A stretch of 64,000 nt of DNA from Verrucomicrobiales bacterium (lineage in GTDB: Bacteria; Verrucomicrobiota; Verrucomicrobiia; Verrucomicrobiales; DEV007). The notes under the pieces are model-generated. The model was given only the letters and a program-made list of their open reading frames with translations, was not told the origin of the DNA and ran no database searches. The stretch is from the NCBI GenBank assembly GCA_021648365.1, contig JAKISY010000010.1, forward strand, positions 6,947 to 70,946. The letters run 5' to 3'. Below are positions 8,246 through 16,823 of the stretch, one piece after another. Both the position numbers and the translations under genes were made by a program. Positions within the stretch are counted from its first letter, which is position 1; every line of letters begins with the position of its first letter.

Positions 8246-9094
8246 TCAAAGTTGCTGTGGTTTTGGCTGTATTCTATCGCCAATTTTTACATCATCACTG
8301 TTACTTACTAATTCATTAAGCACGGCGCCACAGATTGAGTCACGCACATCAACCACCAAAGCCGTGCCAATCGGTCGGTCGCTGCGCAAAATTTCTAAAG
8401 GCATACCTACTCGCACGCCACCCTTTCTACCCACATTCAAAATAATCAAGCCAATTTCCGGATCCATGCTCACTACTTTTGCTTGCGATACATTCACCGG
8501 CGCCTTTTTCGCCTTCGGCAACCTCAAGCCCAAGGTCACATCGCTGGCTTGCAACTCCGATTCTACCAGCATTCTAGCTTGCGGAGCCACCTCCGCAGCT
8601 TTGTCATTTTGCAAATATCCCACCACCGCTTCGCTCAAAGTCATTAATTGCTGCGCGAGCTTTTGATTCTCTTCACGTTGCAATGCTGTAGCCCTGACCG
8701 CCTTGAGCAAACGCTGCTGCAATCCCTGTGGCTCTACATTCAATACATCGACTCCCAGCGCCTCCATCTTGATCAATAGATCCTGATAAGCCGTGCGCTG
8801 TGCTTTAGCCTGGCCATTCGCTGCTGCCAAACTCTCCGCCAACGCTTTGCGAGTCTCATCCAGCGCCGCCGAGCGAACCCGCTCGGTTGCCAACTGCTTT
8901 TGTGAAATAGCCAAAGCCGTTTTCACCTCCTGCAGCTCAATCGCCGCCTTAGTGACTTTATTCTGCGCAAAAGCATCCGAACTCAAACCAACAGCTGAGA
9001 TCAACAGCGCCGCACAAGCTAGCGTCACCACTCTACCCGCAGAAGCGGTAGTCGTGGCGCAGCGGCGCATTGGGCTGTTAAAATTGGTGTTCAT
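8246..9094 (-). CDS. Exported coiled-coil protein inserted in the S10 operon
   Basis: 282 residues, not a ribosomal protein. An N-terminal signal peptide (hydrophobic LACAALLISAVGLSS, likely cut after DAFA-Q near residue 44) is followed by about 120 residues of Ala/Lys/Glu/Gln heptad-like sequence, probably coiled coil. The C-terminal domain (from about residue 205) is a compact beta-rich module containing GLIILNVGRKGGVRVGMPLE and GDRIQPKP, reminiscent of the beta domains of MreC or flagellar FlgT proteins; I do not assign a family. It lies between rpsS and rplV, only 19 bases before rplV, so it must be co-transcribed with ribosomal genes. Function unknown; probably periplasmic. Confidence 0.85.
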   Translation of the reverse strand: MNTNFNSPMRRCATTTASAGRVVTLACAALLISAVGLSSDAFAQNKVTKAAIELQEVKTALAISQKQLATERVRSAALDETRKALAESLAAANGQAKAQRTAYQDLLIKMEALGVDVLNVEPQGLQQRLLKAVRATALQREENQKLAQQLMTLSEAVVGYLQNDKAAEVAPQARMLVESELQASDVTLGLRLPKAKKAPVNVSQAKVVSMDPEIGLIILNVGRKGGVRVGMPLEILRSDRPIGTALVVDVRDSICGAVLNELVSNSDDVKIGDRIQPKPQQL

Positions 9095-9131
9095 TTGGGA
9101 TGGCTGCTCTCTACAGATTATTAAAGGTCAA

Positions 9132-9404
9132 TTACAGTTTAGGATTGTGTCCACCGTGAGCGATGAATTTCCGCGTTGCAGAAAACTCACCCAACTTGTG
9201 TCCGACCATATTCTCCGTCACAAATACAGAAGGAAACTCCTTGCCGTTGTGAACGAGAAAAGTGTGGCCGACAAAATCCGGAGTGATCAGTGAACGTCTT
9301 GACCAAGTTTTGATCGGACGCTTTCCGCCGCTCTCATTCATCGCATCGATTTTGCCCAGAAGTTTCTGGTCAACAAACGGTCCTTTTTTAAGTGATCTGC
9401 CCAT
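9132..9404 (-). CDS. rpsS: 30S ribosomal protein S19 (uS19)
   Basis: Binds the 30S head next to S13. 90 residues starting MGRSLKKGPFVDQKLL; the TWSRRSLITPDFVGHTFLVH and GHKLGEFSATRKF segments are unmistakable. Normal length. In the standard S10 operon rplV follows directly; here the exported coiled-coil gene intervenes. Confidence 0.98.
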   Translation of the reverse strand: MGRSLKKGPFVDQKLLGKIDAMNESGGKRPIKTWSRRSLITPDFVGHTFLVHNGKEFPSVFVTENMVGHKLGEFSATRKFIAHGGHNPKL

Positions 9405-9492
9405 GATAGTTTAAGTGCTTTCGAAGTTTAAAATTTCGATTTTATAAATATTCTGAAGATTCAATCGTGTCTCTGACAATGCCAACAGACAA

Positions 9493-10341
9493 TTAACGAC
9501 GTCCTCCTTTTTTCTTACGTCTCTCAACGATAAATTTGTTACTGGATTTGTGTTTTTTACGGGTTTTTAGCCCTTTCACGTGTCCCCAAGGACTTTTCAA
9601 ATGCTGGCGTCCACCACCAGATTTCGATTTACCCTCACCACCACCATTTGGATGATCAACTGGGTTCATACACATACCACGAACCGTCGGACGGATGCCC
9701 AACCAACGAGTTCTACCAGCTTTGGCGCTCACCACATTCATGTGCTCGTGGTTACCCACCACACCGACTGTAGCATAACAAGTCATGTGAACTTTACGCA
9801 TCTCGCCGGATGGCAAACGTAATACCACGTATTCGCCGTCTTTACTCGACATCACAGCCGACTGACCAGCACTACGTGCCATCTGTCCACCGCGTCCTGG
9901 AGTCAGCTCAATGTTGTGAACCAAGCTGGTCAAAGGAATTTCCGAAAGAGGCATCGCGTTGCCAGGTTTCAAGGGGCTACCCTCACCTGCCTGAACAGAA
10001 CTACCCACTTCAAGACTTTTTGCTGCGAGAATGTAAGAACGTTGACCGTCTGCATACTCGATCAAAGCAATACGAGCTGTGCGATTGGGATCATACTCGA
10101 TCGCAATCACTTTCGCTACATCACCACGACGCGAACGTCGAAAGTCGATCAAACGATATTTACGCTTATGACCACCTCCACGATGACGACAAGTGATGCG
10201 TCCACGGTTGTTACGTCCACCTGATTTTTTCAGCGGACGGGTCAAGTTCTTCTCAGGCTTCGATTTTGTGATCTCCGCAAAATCGGGCAGGAGTTTGTAA
10301 CGATTTGAAGGCGTTACTGGTCTAAATTTTTTCAACGGCAT
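9493..10341 (-). CDS. rplB: 50S ribosomal protein L2 (uL2)
   Basis: Universal protein needed for subunit joining and peptidyl-transferase assembly. 282 residues, with the RNA-binding domain (GGRNNRGRITCRHRGGGHK) and the C-terminal NPVDHPNGGGEGKSKSGG region that carries the conserved His. Ends in a basic KFIVERRKKKGGRR. A purine-rich AAAGGGAAG lies just before the ATG. Normal length and place. Confidence 0.98.
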   Translation of the reverse strand: MPLKKFRPVTPSNRYKLLPDFAEITKSKPEKNLTRPLKKSGGRNNRGRITCRHRGGGHKRKYRLIDFRRSRRGDVAKVIAIEYDPNRTARIALIEYADGQRSYILAAKSLEVGSSVQAGEGSPLKPGNAMPLSEIPLTSLVHNIELTPGRGGQMARSAGQSAVMSSKDGEYVVLRLPSGEMRKVHMTCYATVGVVGNHEHMNVVSAKAGRTRWLGIRPTVRGMCMNPVDHPNGGGEGKSKSGGGRQHLKSPWGHVKGLKTRKKHKSSNKFIVERRKKKGGRR

Positions 10342-10368
10342 GACTTCCCTTTACTTAAAAGTTTAACT

Positions 10369-10653
10369 TTATACGATCTCGATCTCTTCACCCTCTTTGA
10401 GGCGAACAAACGCTTTTTTCCAACTAGCAGCGCGACCATAATCAGCGCGACGCTCACGTTTCTTTTTTCCCTGGTAGTTTGCGGTGCGCACACTAACCAC
10501 TGTCTTTTTGAACAATCTCTGCACCGCCTCCTTGATTTCCAGCTTGTTAGCGCGTGGATCCACCTTGAACACATACACATTGTCCATTTCGGTCAACAGC
10601 GTCGCTTTTTCGCTCAGCTGCAGAGTTTTGATCACTTGAAAAATATCTTTCAT
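10369..10653 (-). CDS. rplW: 50S ribosomal protein L23 (uL23)
   Basis: Main docking site for trigger factor and SRP at the tunnel exit. 94 residues. LSEKATLLTEMDNVYVFKVD and the NKLEIKEAVQRLFKKTVVSVRT segments match L23. Normal length, between rplD and rplB, with gaps of about 27 bases on both sides. Confidence 0.97.
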   Translation of the reverse strand: MKDIFQVIKTLQLSEKATLLTEMDNVYVFKVDPRANKLEIKEAVQRLFKKTVVSVRTANYQGKKKRERRADYGRAASWKKAFVRLKEGEEIEIV

Positions 10654-10679
10654 AGTCCTCGTCCTAGTAAAAATTCAAT

Positions 10680-11309
10680 TTACGCTTTCTCGCCAGCTCC
10701 CGCACCAGTGCGAGTCGCCAAGATCTCCATAGCAGATTCTACCACTATGATTTTATCGTAATACAACACATTCTCTGTATTCACTTCCGCTGCACTCATC
10801 AACAAAGTCTTAGCGACATTGCGACCTGCAAGGAAAGTTGAATCGGTGAAGTCCTTAGCAATCACCAAAGTTTTTTTAGCTTCAACCACACTCTTAAGAG
10901 CGGCTACGAAACTTTTAGTTTTGCCATCCTTCACTTCAAAAGAAGCCACTGTCAAAACGTCACCCGTTAAGATGCGATCACTGAGAGCTTTGCGGAAAGC
11001 TAAGCGCTTGATCGATTTGTTCGTGTGCTTAGCATAACTGCGCGGACGAGGTCCGAAGACCACACCACCACCACGCCAGATAGGCGAAGAAGTACGTCCG
11101 GCACGAGCACGACCCGTTCCTTTCTGACGCCAAGGCTTTTTGTTCGTCGCTTTGACTTCGCCACGAGTTTTGGTGTTCGCTGAACCGCAGCGGCGATTAG
11201 CGCGCATCGCTGTGACCACCTCGTGAACCGCTTGGGTTCCCAGACGGTTTTCGATCACGTCCACCTTTGCTTCTTTAGCTGCTGCAACTGTAAGTAATGT
11301 TCCTGCCAT
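10680..11309 (-). CDS. rplD: 50S ribosomal protein L4 (uL4)
   Basis: Reaches into the exit tunnel; in E. coli it autoregulates the S10 operon. 209 residues. The extended loop TRGEVKATNKKPWRQKGTGRARAG plus SPIWRGGGVVFGPRPRSY is the L4 signature. A good Shine-Dalgarno-like AAGGA precedes the ATG. Normal length. Confidence 0.98.
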   Translation of the reverse strand: MAGTLLTVAAAKEAKVDVIENRLGTQAVHEVVTAMRANRRCGSANTKTRGEVKATNKKPWRQKGTGRARAGRTSSPIWRGGGVVFGPRPRSYAKHTNKSIKRLAFRKALSDRILTGDVLTVASFEVKDGKTKSFVAALKSVVEAKKTLVIAKDFTDSTFLAGRNVAKTLLMSAAEVNTENVLYYDKIIVVESAMEILATRTGAGAGEKA

Positions 11310-11330
11310 GATATTTTTCCTTTTCGCAGT

Positions 11331-12026
11331 TTATGCTTTGTCGCCACTGTCGTCTTTAGACGGCGCGTCACTTGCTTTTAATTTTTGATCTGGAGCCGTG
11401 TGTTTCACCGCAGGGCGAATCATCACATAACTTCCTTTTGATCCTGGAATCGCTCCACTGATCAGAAGCACATTGTCCTCTTCACGTTTTGCGATGATTT
11501 TTAGATTTTGAATCGTCTTGCGGTATTGACCGTGGCGACCAGGCATTTTTTTGTTTTTCCAAACACGACCAGGCCATGTGCCAGCTCCGATACCACCTGG
11601 ACGGCGATGCATCATCGAACCGTGAGATGCAGGAAGACCTCCAAAGTTATAACGTTTGACCACACCTTGAAAGCCTTTGCCCTTAGATGTGCCGATCACG
11701 TCCACCCATTGGTTCTCCTCAAACAAGTTAATGCCTGGGTGATCCACTTCCGGAAGTGACGCGTCGTCAGCTACACGAAACTCACGGATGCGCTTCTTAG
11801 GGTCGCCTCCATTTGCTTTAATGTGTCCGTTTTTCGCTTTGCTTAAGCGACTTTCTTTCTGCTCGTCAAAGCCTACTTGAATAGCCGAATAACCATCTTT
11901 CTCCTGTGTTTTCTTCTGGAGAAATTGATTATCACTCACATCAATCACCGTTACAGCGACAGCTACACCGTCCTCGGTGTAAATGCGAGTCATTCCAATT
12001 TTTTTGCCTATCAATCCAATACTCAT
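11331..12026 (-). CDS. rplC: 50S ribosomal protein L3 (uL3)
   Basis: Early assembly protein near the peptidyl-transferase centre. 231 residues, begins MSIGLIGKKIGMTRIYTEDG. The central VKRYNFGGLPASHGSMMHRR and GIGAGTWPGRVWKNKKMPGR segments are conserved L3 sequence and include the Gln that is methylated in E. coli (in the GRHGQ region). About 20 extra C-terminal residues end in DSGDKA. Confidence 0.98.
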   Translation of the reverse strand: MSIGLIGKKIGMTRIYTEDGVAVAVTVIDVSDNQFLQKKTQEKDGYSAIQVGFDEQKESRLSKAKNGHIKANGGDPKKRIREFRVADDASLPEVDHPGINLFEENQWVDVIGTSKGKGFQGVVKRYNFGGLPASHGSMMHRRPGGIGAGTWPGRVWKNKKMPGRHGQYRKTIQNLKIIAKREEDNVLLISGAIPGSKGSYVMIRPAVKHTAPDQKLKASDAPSKDDSGDKA

Positions 12027-12085
12027 GGTTCAGCGTGAAATTATGATTATACCCTAGGGTGAATCAATCAGTTAAAAGTTCTAAA

Positions 12086-12394
12086 CTAAATCTTAATGGT
12101 GATGTCCACCCCGGCTGGCAAATTAAGCTTTTTCAACTCATCTACCGTTCTTGAAGTTGGCTCGATGATATTCAACAGCCGTTTATGTGTTCTTATTTCA
12201 AATTGATCCGCCGCTTTTTTATTCACGTGAGGAGAAGCATTCACACTGAATTTCTCAATCTTGGTTGGCAACGGAATCGGTCCCGCCACTTTGGCGCCGG
12301 TACGTTTAGCCGTCTCCACAATATCCAGAGTCGATTTATCTAGAATGCGATGATCGTAGGCCCGAAGGCGGATTTTTATGCTAGTGTTTTGCAT
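12086..12394 (-). CDS. rpsJ: 30S ribosomal protein S10 (uS10)
   Basis: Part of the 30S head and also the NusE partner in antitermination. 102 residues. IKIRLRAYDHRILDKSTLDI, GPIPLPTKIEKFSVNASPHV and the TVDELKKLNLPAGVDITIKI ending are diagnostic. It directly follows fusA with 67 bases between, so the str and S10 operons are joined; tuf, often found between them, is absent here. Confidence 0.98.
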   Translation of the reverse strand: MQNTSIKIRLRAYDHRILDKSTLDIVETAKRTGAKVAGPIPLPTKIEKFSVNASPHVNKKAADQFEIRTHKRLLNIIEPTSRTVDELKKLNLPAGVDITIKI

Positions 12395-12461
12395 CTTAAT
12401 ACTGGGTTACAGTGTATCTAAAAAATTCTATTAAAGTGTTTGCGCTATCCCGTTCTATTTC

Positions 12462-14630
12462 CTATCCGCCGCCTCGTCGCTCTACTATCTCTGCTACTAT
12501 TTTCTCCGGCACCTCATCAAATCGAGAAGGATTCATCGAAAAATCTGCTCGTCCACTTGAGAGACTGCGCATATCTGTCGAATAACCGAACATCTCCGCC
12601 AAGGGCGCTTCCACTTTCACGATGCTATGGTTGACCTTAGCCTCGATCTCCTGGATTTTTCCACGACGACGATTCATATCCCCGATGATATCACCTTGAT
12701 ATTCATCTGGAGTACTAACCTCTACAGCCATTATCGGTTCAAGCAAGATCCCTTTTGCTTTTTTGAAGCCATCTTTCATCGCAAAGATGGTCGCCATCTT
12801 AAACGCTTGTTCATTGGAGTCCACATCATGACTTGAGCCATCAAGCAATTCGACGTGAACATCCTCCACTGGGTAACCTGCGATCACCCCGTTAATCATG
12901 GAATCTTTGATCCCTTCCAAACAAGCATTAATAAATTCTTTAGGAATGGTGCCTCCGACCACCTTATTCTCGATCGTCAAGCCCTCACCCTGTTTGTTGG
13001 GTGCCACGCTCAAAATCACGTGACCGTATTGACCCTTGCCTCCAGACTGCTTGATCAGCTTGCCCTCACCACGAGCTTTCTCTAAAATTGTTTCGCGGTA
13101 GGCGATCTGCGGTTTACCAGAGGCACTCTCGACACCGAACTCACGCCTCATACGCTCTTGCAAGACCTCGAGGTGTAACTCGCCCATACCAGAAATGATC
13201 GTCTGCCCAGTCTCTTCGTCCGAGTGAACCGTAAACGTAGGATCTTCCTCAGATAAACTCTTCAGCGCGATTGCCATCTTCTCTTGATCCAAAGTCGTGC
13301 GCGGTTCCACCGACATCGCAATCACCGGCTGCGGAAAAGCTGGAGGCTCCAGCATGATCTTAAATCCCTTAGCCGCCAAGGTATCGCCAGTGCCCACGGT
13401 CTTGATGCCCACAATGGCGGCGATATCACCCGCATAGCAGGTCTGAATATCCTTGTGCTCGTCCGACTGGATTTGAATCAAGCGACCAACGCGACTGGTT
13501 TTACCCGTGCGCGGATTGTAAACTTGATCACCTTTAGAAACCTTGCCTGAATAGACGCGGATAAAAACCAACTTGCCGACAAATTTATCGCTCCACAGCT
13601 TGAACGCCAAAGCGCAAAACTCACCATTGTCATTAGCAGGAGCTTCCACCGCCACCGATTCATCATCGGGGTCTTGCCCTTTCGCCGCAGGGATCTCTAA
13701 CGGACTTGGTAAATAATCTAACACCGCGTCTAGCAAATACTGAACCCCTTTGTTTTTGAAAGCAGAGCCTCCCACCACTGGGATGATCTTATTAGCAATC
13801 GTCGCGCGACGCAAAGCAGCTTTGATCTCAAGCACGCCGATCTCCTCTTCATCGAGGTATTTCATCCCCAACTCCTCATCCGCTTCCACCAACGCAGCGA
13901 TCAAATCATCGTAGGCGGCATCCGCAATCAAAGCCTGGCTTTCATCCAAATCGACCACTTGGTAAGTTGACCCCTGCACATCGTCGTCAGAGTAAATCAC
14001 CGCCCTTTTATTGACCACGTCGATCTGCCCCTGCAAATCTTCCTCGCTGCCAATCGGAATCAAAATCGGATGCGCATTGGCACCGAGTTTCTCGCGCACA
14101 TCCTTAACCACCGCATCAAAATCAGCCGCCACGCGATCCATTTTGTTCACAAAAACCAAACGCGGCACCCCATAGGTATCTGCCTGACGCCACACCGTCT
14201 CAGATTGCGGCTGAACACCAGCCACACCACAAAAAACTACCACCACACCGTCCAATACCCTCAACGAACGCTCCACCTCAGCAGTGAAATCCACGTGCCC
14301 AGGAGTGTCGATGATATTCACCCGCATCTCCTGGTCAGCAAAAGTCTTATAGACACCCACATCTGGAGTTTGCGTCCAACGGCAACTGACCGCAGCCGAA
14401 GTGATGGTGATACCACGCTCGCGCTCCTGATCCATCCAATCCGTCGTCGCCGCCCCGTCATGAACCTCACCCAATCGGTGAATCATACCCGTGTAAAACA
14501 AGACTCGCTCCGTGAGCGTCGTTTTGCCCGCATCGATGTGCGCCACGATGCCAATATTACGCGTACGTTCTAGCGCCACTTCGCGATCAGGCGAATTGTG
14601 CGGAATAGAACTGCTCACGTTTTTGGGCAT
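12462..14630 (-). CDS. fusA: Translation elongation factor G
   Basis: GTPase that drives ribosomal translocation. The G-domain motifs are AHIDAGKTT (P loop), DQERERGITIT (switch I), DTPGH and NKMD. The C-terminal EF-G domains IV and V follow (SGKPQIAYRETI, YQGDIIGDMNRRRGKI). The ATG at 14630 gives 722 residues; a GTG at 14651 would add seven. The leader before the G domain is about 15 residues longer than in E. coli. Placed between rpsG and rpsJ as in the str operon. Confidence 0.97.
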   Translation of the reverse strand: MPKNVSSSIPHNSPDREVALERTRNIGIVAHIDAGKTTLTERVLFYTGMIHRLGEVHDGAATTDWMDQERERGITITSAAVSCRWTQTPDVGVYKTFADQEMRVNIIDTPGHVDFTAEVERSLRVLDGVVVVFCGVAGVQPQSETVWRQADTYGVPRLVFVNKMDRVAADFDAVVKDVREKLGANAHPILIPIGSEEDLQGQIDVVNKRAVIYSDDDVQGSTYQVVDLDESQALIADAAYDDLIAALVEADEELGMKYLDEEEIGVLEIKAALRRATIANKIIPVVGGSAFKNKGVQYLLDAVLDYLPSPLEIPAAKGQDPDDESVAVEAPANDNGEFCALAFKLWSDKFVGKLVFIRVYSGKVSKGDQVYNPRTGKTSRVGRLIQIQSDEHKDIQTCYAGDIAAIVGIKTVGTGDTLAAKGFKIMLEPPAFPQPVIAMSVEPRTTLDQEKMAIALKSLSEEDPTFTVHSDEETGQTIISGMGELHLEVLQERMRREFGVESASGKPQIAYRETILEKARGEGKLIKQSGGKGQYGHVILSVAPNKQGEGLTIENKVVGGTIPKEFINACLEGIKDSMINGVIAGYPVEDVHVELLDGSSHDVDSNEQAFKMATIFAMKDGFKKAKGILLEPIMAVEVSTPDEYQGDIIGDMNRRRGKIQEIEAKVNHSIVKVEAPLAEMFGYSTDMRSLSSGRADFSMNPSRFDEVPEKIVAEIVERRGGG

Positions 14631-14812
14631 ATCTAGGGTTACAGCGGTCACGGTTTAAAACTGATCTATCAACAATCAGCACAAAGTTTATTCAGTCGTC
14701 AGGGTTACGTCTCTTATTCGTAGCGAGGGGCTTATCTTGCCTAGTAGGGTCGAGCGATCATCCTCCGATCGTCGATCACGGCAATTCACCAGCTTTTTAG
14801 TTCAAGCTGCTT

Positions 14813-15286
14813 CTACCAACGAAAATGCGAGAAAGCACGGTTAGCTTGCGCCATCTTGTGCGTTTCATCTTTTTTGCGAATCACTCCACCCTGGTTGCTA
14901 CTAGCATCCTTGATTTCATTCGCCAAAGCAGCGTGCATCGGCAAGCCTTTGCGACTACGAGCAGCATTCACGATCCAACGCATAGCCATCGCTTCTTGAC
15001 GATCTTGCGCCACTTCGATAGGCACCTGGTAAGTAGCACCACCAACACGACGACTCTTCACCTCAACACGAGGTTTAGCATTTTCGATCGCGCGATTGAC
15101 CACCTCCAACGGATCCACCGCTTCCGTGCCTTCGTTCGCTTTATCGATAGCCGCATAGACGATTCTTTCAGCCAATGATTTCTTTCCAGAAACCATCACC
15201 TTCGAGATCATTTTGGCAACCAGCGTGCTCTCATAGCGAGCGTCAGACAGCTCGATTTTTTTGATTGTTCTTCTTCTTCGTGACAT
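14813..15286 (-). CDS. rpsG: 30S ribosomal protein S7 (uS7)
   Basis: Nucleates assembly of the 30S head and contacts E-site tRNA. 157 residues beginning MSRRRRTIKK; the LVAKMISKVMVSGKKSLAER, NAKPRVEVKSRRVGGATYQV and EMANEIKDAS-like regions identify it. Normal length. 77 bases separate it from rpsL and 182 from the fusA ATG. Confidence 0.97.
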   Translation of the reverse strand: MSRRRRTIKKIELSDARYESTLVAKMISKVMVSGKKSLAERIVYAAIDKANEGTEAVDPLEVVNRAIENAKPRVEVKSRRVGGATYQVPIEVAQDRQEAMAMRWIVNAARSRKGLPMHAALANEIKDASSNQGGVIRKKDETHKMAQANRAFSHFRW

Positions 15287-15363
15287 AGGATAATATGTGT
15301 AAAACTATATTTTCGTATCGCGAGAAAATTGACCACTCATTGCAAGCAGCCAAAATCTCAGCT

Positions 15364-15741
15364 CTACCCAGCCTTCGGCCGTTTAGCTCCGTATTTGGAG
15401 CGAGATTGTTTCCGACCATCGACACCCAAGGTATCAAGAGCCCCGCGAACCACGTGATAACGCACACCTGGCAAATCCTTTACTCGACCACCGCGCACCA
15501 ACACAATCGAGTGCTCCTGCAAGTTGTGACCTTCACCACCGATGTAAGCGATGATCTCCTGACCATTGGTCAAACGAACCTTAGCAACCTTACGTAGAGC
15601 CGAGTTAGGCTTTTTTGGTGTGCGAGTATAAACCTGCAAACAAACTCCGCGACGCTGTGGACAATTAGCAAGAGCGGGAGATTTTGATTTCTCCACTTTG
15701 TCTTTGCGTCCAAAACGGACGAGCTGGTTGATAGTTGGCAT
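15364..15741 (-). CDS. rpsL: 30S ribosomal protein S12 (uS12)
   Basis: Decoding-centre protein. The ATG at 15741 (MPTINQLVRFGRKDKVEKS) gives 125 residues, the family norm; the frame stays open for about 74 further codons upstream but without S12 homology. The two streptomycin-linked loops TPKKPNSALRKVAKVRL and VRGGRVKDLPGVRYH are intact, with Lys at the classical resistance position (wild type). First gene of the ribosomal cluster. Confidence 0.97.
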   Translation of the reverse strand: MPTINQLVRFGRKDKVEKSKSPALANCPQRRGVCLQVYTRTPKKPNSALRKVAKVRLTNGQEIIAYIGGEGHNLQEHSIVLVRGGRVKDLPGVRYHVVRGALDTLGVDGRKQSRSKYGAKRPKAG

Positions 15742-15816
15742 ACTGATTGATAAGTAAAATTTTAAAAACAGGAACTTTAAAGCATCCTGGACGCCCCTTT
15801 TTTTAGAGCGGGCTGG

Positions 15817-15844
15817 AATATAGTCAGAAAAGCCCGTAGCGCAA
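15817..15844 (-). promoter_or_regulatory. Possible promoter of the str-S10-spc cluster
   Basis: On the minus strand, TTGCGC (15844-15839) and TATATT (15822-15817) are separated by 16 bases, about 75 bases ahead of the rpsL ATG. The -10 matches consensus at five of six bases, the -35 at only three. The 300-base stretch between rpsL and the tRNA gene contains no other gene; it also holds a degenerate copy of the dispersed TTCACTGAT-type repeat near 15.89-15.93 kb. Weak evidence, chosen by position. Confidence 0.35.
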
Positions 15845-16042
15845 GCCGTTTTCCCTATATTTTCTCCCATCGCACGACAAAAAATATTATTCACGCTGAT
15901 TTCACGTCTTTTCACTGATGGGAATACTGATTCCGCTATCAAATACAGCGCCCAAGTGAACAATTACCCACATACCCCGATTGCAAGACCTAGCAACCCC
16001 TACTGAATCCAAGCTTCTGAATCCTGACCCCTGTCAAAAAAG

Positions 16043-16114
16043 TAGCAGGAGAGGGTTTCGAACCCCCGACCAAGAGATTATGATTCTCCTGCTCTACCAC
16101 TGAGCTACCCTGCC
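16043..16114 (-). tRNA. tRNA with CAU anticodon (elongator Met or lysidine-modified Ile2)
   Basis: 72 bases fold as a cloverleaf on the minus strand: seven-pair acceptor stem (first pair G-U), D arm GCTC/GAGC, anticodon stem GGAGA/TCTCT, loop ATCATAA with CAT, and T arm around TTCGAAA. CCA is not encoded. The three G-C pairs of initiator tRNA are absent from the anticodon stem, so it is not fMet. The TTGGTC variable segment resembles E. coli ileX, so an AUA-reading Ile tRNA is possible. A T-run follows the 3' end. Confidence 0.9.
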
Positions 16115-16191
16115 GTTTTAAGAGTGCCTTATAGTTGTCTCGACTGCCACAAAGTCAACCGCCAAAACTAAGGAATTTTAAATCTCAAATC

Positions 16192-16815
16192 TCAAATCAC
16201 ATAAACATACACCGCGATGAAATGGCATAAACTGCCTCCAAGCACAAAAAGGTGAAACAGCGCGTGATTGAGCGGAAGTTTGCGCAAACTGAACAAGCCT
16301 GCCCCCACGGTATAGCTCACCCCGCCTGCGACCAGCCAAAACAACCCTTCCGAACACAAGTTCTCCATCAAGGGCTTGATCGCAAAAACGATGATCCAGC
16401 CCATGAAAATATACATCGCAGTCGAAGTGCGCTCAAAGCGACCCGTAAAAAACAACTTAATCACTACCCCAGTCACCGCCATCGCCCAAGAGAATCCGAA
16501 TATCGTCCAGCCCTGCCAACCTCTCAGAACCAGTAAACACAAGGGCGTATAGGTCGCAGCAATCAGTATATAGATAGCCGCATGATCGAGCACCCTCAGC
16601 TTCGCCCTCGACGCAGGGTTCCTCGACGAATGATAGGCAGTCGAAGCAGCATACAGCGTCACCAGCCCTATCCCAAATATAGCGAAACTCACCACATGCC
16701 AAGCATCCCCCTTCTGCGTTGCGCGCATCACCAACAAAACCAAGGCCACCACACTCAGCAACAAACCCAGTGCGTGAGAAGCCACATTCAGCCGCTCTTC
16801 AGTTTTAGAATACAT
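16192..16815 (-). CDS. Hemolysin III / TrhA (PAQR) family membrane protein
   Basis: 207 residues with about seven hydrophobic segments. Hallmarks of the bacterial PAQR family are the N-terminal EERLNVASHALG, the YAASTAYHSS segment with the conserved His, RVLDHAAIYILIAATYTP, and a C-terminal HALFHLFVLGGSLCHF His cluster that forms the metal site in this fold. TrhA homologues affect membrane lipid homeostasis; true haemolysis is doubtful. Transcribed 8 bases after the chorismatase-like gene, so probably one operon. Family assignment firm. Confidence 0.92.
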   Translation of the reverse strand: MYSKTEERLNVASHALGLLLSVVALVLLVMRATQKGDAWHVVSFAIFGIGLVTLYAASTAYHSSRNPASRAKLRVLDHAAIYILIAATYTPLCLLVLRGWQGWTIFGFSWAMAVTGVVIKLFFTGRFERTSTAMYIFMGWIIVFAIKPLMENLCSEGLFWLVAGGVSYTVGAGLFSLRKLPLNHALFHLFVLGGSLCHFIAVYVYVI

Positions 16816-16823
16816 ACTCGCTA

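Noticed and set aside
15742..15963. Upstream extension of rpsL by about 74 codons
   Set aside because: S12 homology starts at MPTINQL, and the extra sequence overlaps the likely promoter and shows no similarity.
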